Below, one piece after another: positions 7,915-14,747 of a DNA stretch of 42,176 nucleotides. Position numbers and translations under genes: made by a program. Numbering within the stretch: position 1 is the stretch's first letter; every line of letters begins with the position of its first letter. The stretch is from Nocardia lijiangensis NBRC 108240. Lineage in GTDB: Bacteria; Actinomycetota; Actinomycetes; Mycobacteriales; Mycobacteriaceae. The DNA lies in the NCBI RefSeq assembly GCF_001613045.1, contig NZ_BDBP01000091.1, positions 1 to 42,176 on the forward strand, given 5' to 3'. A model generated the notes under the pieces. The model did not search any database, was not told the origin of the DNA, and saw nothing but the letters and a program-made list of their open reading frames with translations.

Positions 7915-9321
7915 ATGGGGAGTGATCCGGGCAAGAACACTTATCTCGATCAGGTCGTCGCGCAGCAGGCGGCGTTGGAAGACGATCTGCGCACCCGCAA
8001 GGCGCCCGCCGCGCCCGCACCGCAGGCTCCCGGCGCTCCGCTGCAGCCGCGGGGCGCGCTGGCGAAGCGGGCCGAACGGGTCGGCCAGAGCGCGCAGGGG
8101 CAGGGGCCGGGGCCGGTGGAGGTCCGGGTCACCGGCCTCTGGCGGTGGCGCACGGTTCTGGTGCCGCCCAACGCTTTCGTGGTGCACACCAGGCGCGGAC
8201 GCGGGGAACCGCTGCACATCGGGCTCGGCGTGTCGTTCCGGTACAACCCGGCCATCGACTCCTACCTCGTGGTGCCCGGCGCGATGCAGACCATCCTGAT
8301 CAACGCGTACTGCATCTGCCGGGAACTCCAGGGCGTGCTGGTGCAGGGCTACGTGCAGTGGATCATCGAGGATTTCGGCACCGCCTATCGCAAGCTCGAC
8401 TTCTCCGACGCCGAAGATCCCATGCGGCTGGTCAACATTCAGCTGCGCGAACAGGCCGAGGCGGCCATCAAGGACAAGGTGTCCACGATGGGCGTGCGCG
8501 ATGTGCTCAGCGACAAGCAGCCGATCATCGAGGAGCTCACCGCCCGGTTGCGCGCGGTGGCCGAGGGCAGCGGCGACGCGCAGACCGGCGGCGGTGATCG
8601 CGGTCTGGGCCTGCGCATCGTCACGGTGCAGATCAAGGAGGCGGTGGTCAGTTCCTCGACGCTGTGGGAGAACCTGCAGAAGCCCTACCGCACCGAGCAG
8701 AATCAGGTTGCCCGGCTGGCGGAACTCACCGCGCAGGAGGCGATTTCGGCCAGGGAGGCGGCCGCGCAGCGGTCGGCGGAGGAACGCCGCATCGAGAACG
8801 AGCGCGAACTCACGCAGCTGCGCGACCGGAACGAGGCGGCGCGCTTCGACCGCGAGACCGCGGAGAAGATGCGGCGCACCACCCGCGAGCACGACGACCG
8901 TCGTGCGGTCGCGGAGCTGGCCAAGGAGACCGCGCTGCACGCCGTGCGCTTGGAGCGCGAGCAGCACGCCGAACAGCTCGAGAACCTGCGCTTGCGCCAA
9001 GAGCTGCGCCGCCAGGAGGTGGACGGCGAACTGGCGCTGACGACGGCGCGGCAGCGCGCCGAACACGAGGGCGAGCTGCTGGTCGTGCAGCGGGAGCGGG
9101 AGCGGGTCGCCAATGCCAACGCGCAGAACGACGCAAGCATCCAGGCGAACCTGGTGACCAACCTGCCCGAGATCGTCGCGAAACTGCCCGCGCCCGCGGA
9201 GCTGCGGTCGTACCAGATCGGCGGCGACCTGTCGGGGCTGGCATCCGTGGTGGCCCAGCTGAACGGGGTCGTCGAGGCGTGGTCCGCGCGTCGCGCCGCG
9301 GGGGAGTCGGTCGCCGACTGA
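7915..9321 (+). CDS. SPFH/Band 7 (flotillin-like) protein
   Basis: A 468-aa protein. An Ala/Pro-rich N-terminus of about 65 residues is followed by an SPFH-like domain at about 70-250 (LWRWRTVLVPPNAFVVHTRRGRG, then IKDKVSTMGVRDVL). A long charged coiled coil rich in Glu, Arg and Ala fills about 260-400 (ERRIENERELTQLRDRNEAA). It ends in a short globular part (LVTNLPEIVAKLPAPAEL). No transmembrane segment is obvious, so membrane attachment, if any, would be peripheral. SPFH proteins scaffold membrane microdomains in other bacteria; the function here is inferred only. ATG 7915 fits a leaderless promoter. It is a single-gene unit closed by a hairpin at 9334. Confidence 0.75.
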   Translation: MGSDPGKNTYLDQVVAQQAALEDDLRTRKAPAAPAPQAPGAPLQPRGALAKRAERVGQSAQGQGPGPVEVRVTGLWRWRTVLVPPNAFVVHTRRGRGEPLHIGLGVSFRYNPAIDSYLVVPGAMQTILINAYCICRELQGVLVQGYVQWIIEDFGTAYRKLDFSDAEDPMRLVNIQLREQAEAAIKDKVSTMGVRDVLSDKQPIIEELTARLRAVAEGSGDAQTGGGDRGLGLRIVTVQIKEAVVSSSTLWENLQKPYRTEQNQVARLAELTAQEAISAREAAAQRSAEERRIENERELTQLRDRNEAARFDRETAEKMRRTTREHDDRRAVAELAKETALHAVRLEREQHAEQLENLRLRQELRRQEVDGELALTTARQRAEHEGELLVVQRERERVANANAQNDASIQANLVTNLPEIVAKLPAPAELRSYQIGGDLSGLASVVAQLNGVVEAWSARRAAGESVAD

Positions 9322-9333
9322 TCGGGCTTCCGT

Positions 9334-9366
9334 CCTGTCGCCGGGGGATCGGCTCCGGGCGACAGG
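9334..9366 (+). terminator. hairpin downstream of the SPFH gene
   Basis: CCTGTCGCC pairs with GGCGACAGG across a 15-nt loop, starting 12 nt after the stop codon. There is no U-tract, which is usual for high-GC actinobacteria. Confidence 0.6.
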
Positions 9367-9424
9367 GCGGATCGGTCGGTCTTCCGTCGCGTCGTCCGGG
9401 TGACGCGACACACGCCCAATTTGG

Positions 9425-9453
9425 TTGGACACAATTTAATTGTTCTCTACTCT
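9425..9453 (+). promoter_or_regulatory. promoter with OhrR-type operator in its spacer
   Basis: The -35 is TTGGAC (9425-9430), the spacer is 17 nt and the -10 is TACTCT (9448-9453). The spacer begins with a perfect 13-bp palindrome, ACAATTTAATTGT (9431-9443), which closely matches known OhrR operators (core ACAATT-AATTGT). A repressor bound there would block RNA polymerase. The OhrR-type gene is the second gene of this operon. Confidence 0.8.
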
Positions 9454-9491
9454 GGAGCCGGTATCGCCGTCGAACGACTAGAGGAGGCATG

Positions 9492-10487
9492 GTGCGAGCC
9501 GTTGTCATCGAGCAATTCGGAGAGCCGAAGGACGTGCTGACCGCGGCGGATCGGCCGCTGCCCGAGCCGGGACCGGGCGAGGTGCGGATCGCCTTGGATC
9601 TCGCGCCGATCCACAATCACGATCTCGCGATCATCCGCGGCGTCTACGGCTACCGGCCGCCGCTGCCCGCGATCCCGGGCACCGAAGGCGTCGGGCGGAT
9701 CGACGCAGTCGGCGCAGGCGTGACCGACCGGACGGTGGGTCAGCGGGTGGCGGTCTCCGGCGCGACGGCGGTCTGGGCCGAATATTTCGTGGCGCAGGCG
9801 GCGCAGGCGCTGCCGGTACCCGACTCGGTCGACGACGAGACCGCCGCCCAGTTGCTCGCGATGCCGTTCAGCGCCGCCGTACTGCTGGACGATCTGCGCG
9901 TGACGGCCGGGGACTGGCTGGTGATCAACGCCGCGAACGGCGCGGTGGGCAGGCTGGTGAATCTGCTGGCCCGGCGGCGCGGCGTGCACGTGCTGAACCT
10001 GGTGCGCGGCCAGGCGTCGGTGCGGGCGCTGCGTGAACTCGGCTACGAACCGGTCGTCGACACCGAGGCCGACGACTGGCTCGCCCAGGCAGCCGCGGCC
10101 ACGTCGGGTGCGCCGATCGTGCGCGCCGTGGATCAGGTCGGCGGTCCCGCGGGTGCGGACCTGCTCGAGCTGCTCGCGCCGAACGGCGAGCTGGTCTCCT
10201 TCGGCGCGCTCTCCGGTAAGCCGTGGACCCTCTCGCCGGGCACGCTCATCTTCAAACAGGCGGTTGTGAAGGGCTTTTGGGGCGCGAAGCGGGCCCAGGA
10301 GATCGGCGCCGCCGAGCGCACGCGGGTGCTGCGCGAGCTCGTGGAGCTGGCGGCGAGCGGGGAGCTACGGCTGGCGATCGAGGCGGTCCACCCGCTCGAC
10401 GACGCGGCCGAGGCCGCGGCCGCCACCGAACGCCCGGGTCGCAAGGCCAAGATCGCCTTGTCGCCCGCCCCCGATCGCACCAGGTGA
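9492..10487 (+). CDS. zinc-type alcohol dehydrogenase-like / quinone oxidoreductase-like protein
   Basis: A 331-aa medium-chain reductase of the QOR-like type. The GroES-like half contains PGPGEVRIALDLAPIHNHDL and IPGTEGVGRIDAVGAGV. The Rossmann half has VINAANGAVGRLVNLLARRRG near residue 145. The catalytic zinc cysteine and the structural-zinc cysteines of true alcohol dehydrogenases are absent, so it is probably an NADPH-dependent quinone or enone reductase. AGGAGG (9482-9487) is only 1 nt from ATG 9489 but 4 nt from GTG 9492; the GTG start gives the family-typical N-terminus MRAVVIEQFG. It is first in an operon with the OhrR-type regulator and behind an OhrR-type operator, suggesting a role in detoxifying products of peroxide or electrophile stress. 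Confidence 0.85.
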   Translation: MRAVVIEQFGEPKDVLTAADRPLPEPGPGEVRIALDLAPIHNHDLAIIRGVYGYRPPLPAIPGTEGVGRIDAVGAGVTDRTVGQRVAVSGATAVWAEYFVAQAAQALPVPDSVDDETAAQLLAMPFSAAVLLDDLRVTAGDWLVINAANGAVGRLVNLLARRRGVHVLNLVRGQASVRALRELGYEPVVDTEADDWLAQAAAATSGAPIVRAVDQVGGPAGADLLELLAPNGELVSFGALSGKPWTLSPGTLIFKQAVVKGFWGAKRAQEIGAAERTRVLRELVELAASGELRLAIEAVHPLDDAAEAAAATERPGRKAKIALSPAPDRTR

Positions 10488-10536
10488 ATTGCAGGCGACT
10501 GAATCGGCTACTACCTTCGAAAAAGAGGTGGTGACC

Positions 10537-10980
10537 ATGACACAGACGACCGAGCTTCAGCTCGACAACCAGGTGTGCTTCGCGCTGTACGCCGCCTCGC
10601 GGGCGCTCACGCGGCTGTATCGGCCGATGCTGGACGACCTCGGGCTGACCTATCCGCAGTACCTCGTGATGCTGGTGCTGTGGGAGCGCGAAACCGTGAC
10701 GGTGAAAGAGCTGGGCGAGGCGCTCGACCTCGACTCGGGGACGTTGTCGCCGTTGCTGAAACGGCTGGAGACGACGGGGCTGATCACGCGGGTGCGCTCC
10801 GCGGAGGACGAGCGGTCGGTGCTGGTGCGGCCGACCGAAGCCGGTGCGGCGCTGCGCGAACGCGCGCGGGATGTGCCGCGGCGGGTCGCCGACGCCACCG
10901 GCCTCGACCGGGAGGGCCTCGCCCGCTTCCGGGCCGAGGTACGCGAATTCACCGCGGTCGTCGAGAGCGCCGAGCTCTGA
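10537..10980 (+). CDS. ohrR: MarR-family organic-peroxide sensor, OhrR-type
   Basis: A 147-aa MarR-family repressor. The N-terminus LDNQVCFALYAASRALTRLY and the winged helix (VKELGEALDLDSGTLSPLLKRLE, wing RSAEDERSVLV) match OhrR. It has one cysteine, Cys14, with Tyr28 and Tyr39 in the places of the Tyr29/Tyr40 that hydrogen-bond the sensing Cys15 in Bacillus OhrR. It is therefore predicted to be a one-cysteine sensor that leaves DNA when Cys14 is oxidised. ATG 10537 follows AGAGGTGG. The gene lies 49 bp after the oxidoreductase, with which it shares the OhrR-type operator, implying autoregulation. No ohr peroxidase gene is in the window, so the target set differs from the classical pair. Confidence 0.88.
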   Translation: MTQTTELQLDNQVCFALYAASRALTRLYRPMLDDLGLTYPQYLVMLVLWERETVTVKELGEALDLDSGTLSPLLKRLETTGLITRVRSAEDERSVLVRPTEAGAALRERARDVPRRVADATGLDREGLARFRAEVREFTAVVESAEL

Positions 10981-10993
10981 GCCGCGTCCTGCA

Positions 10994-11033
10994 CACGACA
11001 GTGGCCCAGCCGAGAGGCTGGGCCACTGTCGTG
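10994..11033. terminator. bidirectional terminator between ohrR and a small convergent gene
   Basis: A perfect 18-bp stem (CACGACAGTGGCCCAGCC and its complement) with a GAGA loop. It lies 13 nt after the ohrR stop and 8 nt from the stop of the opposite-strand small gene. It has no U-tract. Confidence 0.85.
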
Positions 11034-11041
11034 AGGCAAAC

Positions 11042-11254
11042 TCAGCTGGCGGTCGCCGGTACCCAGTAGGCCGTAGCCACGGTGGAGCGTTTTCGCATCG
11101 CGGCGAAGCTGTGCCGGGCCGGACTGATCAATGCGGTGAACCATGAACGGCGGTGCTCGGCGAGCGCGGCCGCGACGGCGGGGATCAGAATGCAGTGCAC
11201 TCCGCCCGCCATGCCCAGACGGTGGCGACCCGTCTGGTTGATTCTGGTGCCCAA
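11042..11254 (-). CDS. small hypothetical protein (70 aa)
   Basis: A 70-aa frame, not recognised. It starts at TTG 11254 with AAGGAAG about 5 nt upstream and ends TGA just before the shared terminator. Third codon positions are strongly G/C, as in real genes here. The product is basic, with one hydrophobic stretch (MAGGVHCILIPAVAAALA, about residues 15-32) that could be a membrane segment or part of an amphipathic helix, and it ends YWVPATAS. Support comes from the ribosome-binding site, codon usage and the convergent terminator; no function can be assigned. Confidence 0.55.
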   Translation of the reverse strand: MGTRINQTGRHRLGMAGGVHCILIPAVAAALAEHRRSWFTALISPARHSFAAMRKRSTVATAYWVPATAS

Positions 11255-11563
11255 TTGGTCTTCCTTTGCTTGCTGGTACTGGCCTGGATCGCCACGGCGA
11301 AGATTAGCGGAACGAAACTGCCGAACACAGTATTTTGCGGAAGTAATTGCCTCGGCGTGTCGAAAAGTCGTCGGGCAACGGCCGGGTCCGGGTGTAAATG
11401 TTGCGAATTGGTCTCGGCCGCGTCACGGAACGGGCAAATGGGACCGTCGGGCGTGGAATACGAGGCGCGGATGGGTAATCCGTCCGATTGGGGCGAGGAC
11501 CCGCCGGCGGAGCCGAACCGGGCGGCCCGGGCGGCCGGGGGCGGCGGATGCGAAACTGAACGA
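11255..11563. other. intergenic stretch before coaE
   Basis: About 310 bp between the small divergent gene and coaE. It is less GC-rich than its surroundings at 11290-11420. No supported gene, RNA or clear promoter is seen; short frames on both strands lack ribosome-binding sites and coding bias. Confidence 0.5.
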
Positions 11564-12754
11564 ATGTTGCGGATCGGCCTCACCGGAGGCATGGGAGCTG
11601 GCAAGTCGACGGTGGCGCGGATCCTCGCCGAGTGCGGCGGGGTAATCATCGATTCCGACCTGATCGCCAGGGAAGTGGTGGCGCCGGGCACCGAGGGGCT
11701 CGCGGCCTTGGTCGAGGCGTTCGGGCCCGGCATCCTCGCCGCGGACGGCAGCCTGGATCGTCCCGCGCTTGCGGCCGTCGCGTTCGCCGACGACGCGGCA
11801 CGCGCAACCCTGAATTCCATTACCCATCCGCTCGTCGGAAAGCGCACCGCGGAATTGATTTCGGCGGCGCCGGCGGACGCCATTGTGGTGCAGGATATTC
11901 CGCTGCTGGTGGAAAATGGATTGGCGCCATTGATGAATCTGGTGGTGATCGTCGACGTCGACGCGGAAACTCGAATTCACCGTCTGGCGGAATTCCGGGG
12001 CATCCCGGAATCCGATGCGCGGGCCCGAATTTCGGCGCAGGCGACGGACGAGCAGCGGCGCGCGGTGGCGGATGTCTTGCTGGACAACAGCGGCCCGGCG
12101 GGCGCGATCGACGCCGCGGTGCACCGGCTGTGGGAGGAGCGGCTGACGCCGTTCGAGCGCAACCTGCGCACCGGGACACCCGCGGGCCGGCGGGAGCTAC
12201 GACTGGTGCCGCACGATCCGGAATGGGCCGCGCAGGCGCAGCGACTCATCGCGCGACTGTGGGTGGCCTGCGGTTCCGCGGCCTCCCGCATCGACCACAT
12301 CGGTTCCACGGCGGTGCCGGGTCTGCCCGCCAAGGACGTGCTGGATCTGCAGATCACCGTGGCCGATCTCGCGGCGGCCGACGGCCTGCGCGACGCGCTG
12401 GGCGCCGCCGGGTTCCCGGTGAAAGTCCATGTCACACATGACAATCCGAAGCCGACCGAAGGCGACCCGGATGGGACCGACACCGATCGCTGGGCCAAGC
12501 GGCTGCACGGCAACGCCGATCCCGGCCGTCCCGCCCATGTGCACCTCCGCGTCGACGGGTCGCCGGGGCAGCGGTTCGCGCTGGCCTTCCGCGACTGGTT
12601 GCGCGGCGACGCGGCGGCGCGCGAGGAGTACCTCGCGGTGAAGCGCGAGGCGGAGGCCAAGGCGGCCGGGCTGACGGGCGAAGCCGCGTCGGAGGCGTAT
12701 TACGCGGTGAAGGAACCGTGGTTCGACGCGGTCTATCGACGGGTGCTCGACTGA
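11564..12754 (+). CDS. coaE: dephospho-CoA kinase fused to a GrpB (UPF0157) domain
   Basis: A 396-aa two-domain protein. Residues 1 to about 205 are dephospho-CoA kinase, which phosphorylates the ribose 3'-OH in the last step of CoA synthesis. The P-loop is GGMGAGKSTVA, followed by IIDSDLIAREVV, LNSITHPLV and QDIPLLVENGL, all kinase landmarks. From about residue 208 a GrpB/UPF0157 domain follows (RLVPHDPEWAAQAQRL, IDHIGSTAVPGLPAKDVLDLQ), a nucleotidyltransferase-like fold of unclear role. The same fusion is known in mycobacterial CoaE. ATG 11564 gives the standard N-terminus MLRIGLTGGMG; no strong Shine-Dalgarno is visible. It follows rpsA in the conserved order. Confidence 0.95.
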   Translation: MLRIGLTGGMGAGKSTVARILAECGGVIIDSDLIAREVVAPGTEGLAALVEAFGPGILAADGSLDRPALAAVAFADDAARATLNSITHPLVGKRTAELISAAPADAIVVQDIPLLVENGLAPLMNLVVIVDVDAETRIHRLAEFRGIPESDARARISAQATDEQRRAVADVLLDNSGPAGAIDAAVHRLWEERLTPFERNLRTGTPAGRRELRLVPHDPEWAAQAQRLIARLWVACGSAASRIDHIGSTAVPGLPAKDVLDLQITVADLAAADGLRDALGAAGFPVKVHVTHDNPKPTEGDPDGTDTDRWAKRLHGNADPGRPAHVHLRVDGSPGQRFALAFRDWLRGDAAAREEYLAVKREAEAKAAGLTGEAASEAYYAVKEPWFDAVYRRVLD

Positions 12755-12756
12755 GT

Positions 12757-12789
12757 GTCCGATGTGGGTGCAATCCACCCATTTCGGAC
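12757..12789 (+). terminator. hairpin after coaE
   Basis: GTCCGA pairs with TCGGAC and, inside a 2x2 internal loop, TGGGTG pairs with CACCCA around CAATC. It begins 2 nt after the stop codon. It has no U-tract. Confidence 0.6.
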
Positions 12790-13126
12790 GCTTTCGCCGG
12801 AAATTCTCCGGAATCCCGAACGGTGTGATCCCGGAACGGGAAGGAGTGGCGGTCGTCATATCGGGCGGCCCGTCGATATCGATGCCGCGGCGACGGATCG
12901 CGGCATCGGGTTCCGAGGGCGGGCGGCATTTTTATCGGCCGTACTCGGAGTTCGTTCCGGCCGACCGAACGGCCGTCCCAGAATTTCCGGCATTTCTCCT
13001 CGATGCGATCCCGCTACCTCGGCGCGGCGGCTCGGACGGCGGACGGGCAAGCGTGCCGCAAACGGCGCAGCGTAGCTGCGTACCCACGCTCCCGCCGGGC
13101 GATCGGCGTTGTCGGGGCCTGTGCGC
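12790..13126. other. intergenic stretch between convergent coaE and DUF402
   Basis: About 337 bp with no supported gene on either strand, between convergent transcription units. Short frames here lack starts with ribosome-binding sites. Nothing further is recognised. Confidence 0.5.
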
Positions 13127-13651
13127 TCAGAGCCAGGTCAGCTCGATGTCGTGGGAGGCGAGCCAGCCATCGAGGGAGTGGCCGTGCGCCGCGATGCCGT
13201 CGATCGCGGCGGTCGCGTGCTGGATGGCCGCCTGCGCCTCGGCCGAGCCGATCAGGCCCGCGGCGTGCGCGGCGAGCAGCTCGTCCACGTCCAGGAGCAC
13301 GGTCTCGCGCTCGGAGCGCACCACGATGTCGAGGTAGTGGTCGACCGACCGCCACTTCTTCGGTTCGATCCTGGTGAACTCGCCGAGGTCGAGATAGTAG
13401 TCCTGGTCCCGGCGGTGGGCCGGGTTGTAGTGGAAAACCGTTGCGCGTAGCCCGAACTCGGGCAGCAGCCAGGACTCCACGTAGTGGAACTGGGTATGGT
13501 CGGCGGTGCGCGCCATGTACAGGCCCCACGGCTCGACGCGATAGCGCTCGACCGGCCGCACGAATCCCTTGGGATCCGTGTTGGTCAGGCTCGCGACATC
13601 GAAGTACTCGACCTTGGGTCGGTGCACGTTCACTGCTGGTGCCTGTGTCAT
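13127..13651 (-). CDS. DUF402 domain protein (second of tandem pair)
   Basis: A 174-aa DUF402 protein. The core runs from PKVEYFDVASLTNTDPKG to LDLGEFTRIEPKKWRSVDHYLDIVV, with the FVRPVERYRVEPWGLYMAR block. DUF402 proteins include nucleoside-phosphatase and RNA-binding-associated members, but the activity here is unknown. It is the downstream gene of a tandem pair with a 56-bp gap and is closely related to its partner, sharing FVRPVER, VEPWGLYMAR and AAHAAGL. The location between coaE and uvrB matches Rv1632c of M. tuberculosis. It starts at ATG 13651. Confidence 0.85.
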   Translation of the reverse strand: MTQAPAVNVHRPKVEYFDVASLTNTDPKGFVRPVERYRVEPWGLYMARTADHTQFHYVESWLLPEFGLRATVFHYNPAHRRDQDYYLDLGEFTRIEPKKWRSVDHYLDIVVRSERETVLLDVDELLAAHAAGLIGSAEAQAAIQHATAAIDGIAAHGHSLDGWLASHDIELTWL

Positions 13652-13707
13652 GCAGTCAGCATCTACCGTCGCGGCCGTTCCGTCGAGCGCACGCGACAGA
13701 ACGCGGG

Positions 13708-14337
13708 TCACATCCAGGTCAACGTGATGTCGCGGGCGGCGAGCCAGAGCTCGACGTCGTGATCGTGCGCCGCGAGCCCGTCCAGGGCGGCGGTGGCCCG
13801 TTCCACGGCCCGGTGCGCCTGCGCGGTGTCCACCAGGCCTGCGGCGTGCGCGGCGAGCAGCTCGCCGACGCCGCGCAGCTGCGTCGAACGACGGTGGCGG
13901 ACAACGACGTCCAGATACTGATCGACGGCCTTCCAGCGCCGGGGCGCGATCTTGGTGTACTCGCCGATGTCGAGCACGTAGTCGCGGCTGCGGTGCTGTC
14001 CGGCCCGCGTGTGGATCACGGTCGCGCGGACCGACAGGTCCGGCAGCAACCAGGACTGCAGATAGCGGGACCCGTCGACCATGCGCGCCATGTACAGGCC
14101 CCACGGCTCGACCTGGAAGCGCTCGACCGGCCGGACGAAGCCCTTGGCGTCGGTGACGGTGAGCTCGGCGATGTTGAAGTACTCCACCCGGGGCCGGTGC
14201 GGCGGCGTGCCGGGCGGCGGCGCGGCGGTCGCGGCGGGTGTGGCGCTCGGCACCGCGGCGCGCAGATCGCGCGCAAGGTATCCGGCGATTCCCGTGACGG
14301 CGGGAGCGGCGACGAACAGGGGCAACAGAGTGCTCAT
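13708..14337 (-). CDS. DUF402 domain protein with hydrophobic N-terminus (first of tandem pair)
   Basis: A 209-aa paralogue of the DUF402 gene at 13127. It differs by an extra N-terminal segment of about 45 residues: a hydrophobic stretch (LLPLFVAAPAVTGIAGYLA) followed by an Ala/Pro-rich linker (ATPAATAAPPPGTPPH), then the DUF402 core (VEYFNIAELTVTDAKGFVRPVE). This suggests a membrane-anchored or exported copy beside a cytosolic one. ATG 14337 has AAGGA about 9 nt upstream. It is cotranscribed with the second copy, and its upstream region backs onto the uvrB promoter region. Confidence 0.82.
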   Translation of the reverse strand: MSTLLPLFVAAPAVTGIAGYLARDLRAAVPSATPAATAAPPPGTPPHRPRVEYFNIAELTVTDAKGFVRPVERFQVEPWGLYMARMVDGSRYLQSWLLPDLSVRATVIHTRAGQHRSRDYVLDIGEYTKIAPRRWKAVDQYLDVVVRHRRSTQLRGVGELLAAHAAGLVDTAQAHRAVERATAALDGLAAHDHDVELWLAARDITLTWM

Positions 14338-14536
14338 GGCAAGGTCCTTACCTAGTGCAGCGCCAGATCAGGGTACACCCGGGCCGCGGGCTCGGCGCGG
14401 CCCGAAAAGTTGCGGTTCGATGCCCAAACGTCCTGCGGGAATGGGCAATTCGGACATCGTTCGGTGCGGCCGCGGCGCCATGCTCGAGGGCTTCGACGGT
14501 GCAGGGCACGCAGGCGGGCGTGCGGGCCGAGGCGAG

Positions 14537-14557
14537 GTAATTGAAAATTGAAATTAC
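14537..14557. repeat. inverted repeat in an AT-rich island
   Basis: GTAATT and AATTAC arms, 9 nt apart, inside an AT-rich island (about 14535-14600) that is strikingly different from the roughly 70% GC surroundings. The 410-bp gap 14338-14747 otherwise holds the uvrB promoter and no well-supported gene. It could carry the promoter of the DUF402 operon. Confidence 0.5.
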
Positions 14558-14717
14558 AAGATTTGCCAATCAATTGCTGCTGTCGATATTCTGGACCGCG
14601 GCCCAGGCACGAGTGTTCCGTTCGGTTTCCGCTCCGCCGGGAGTGGGGCCGAGCAGGAGGGGAGTTCGGCCCCACTCGGAGCCACCGCGCACCGGTCGCG
14701 TCACCGGGCCGCGAAAT

Positions 14718-14740
14718 CTGTCGGTGCCTGCGCCTACGCT
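14718..14740 (+). promoter_or_regulatory. PafBC-type (RecA-independent) DNA-damage promoter of uvrB
   Basis: CTGTCGGTG (14718-14726), 8 nt, then TACGCT (14735-14740). This matches the mycobacterial RecA-independent damage promoter TTGTCRGTG-N8-TANNNT with one mismatch, at the first base. Transcription would start at about 14747, one nucleotide before the uvrB ATG, giving a leaderless mRNA. Confidence 0.85.
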
Positions 14741-14747
14741 GGTTGGC

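Noticed and set aside
14450..14480. Possible LexA box upstream of uvrB (GGACATCGTTC)
   Set aside because: The spacer between half-sites is 3 instead of 4 nt and the left arm is off consensus; the PafBC-type promoter explains damage control better.
14348..14569. A 73-codon minus-strand frame ending 10 bp before the first DUF402 gene, with a CVPC motif
   Set aside because: Its TTG start has no ribosome-binding site, and good third-position G/C bias covers only the middle third. Both ends look non-coding. It could be a decayed gene, but support is too weak.
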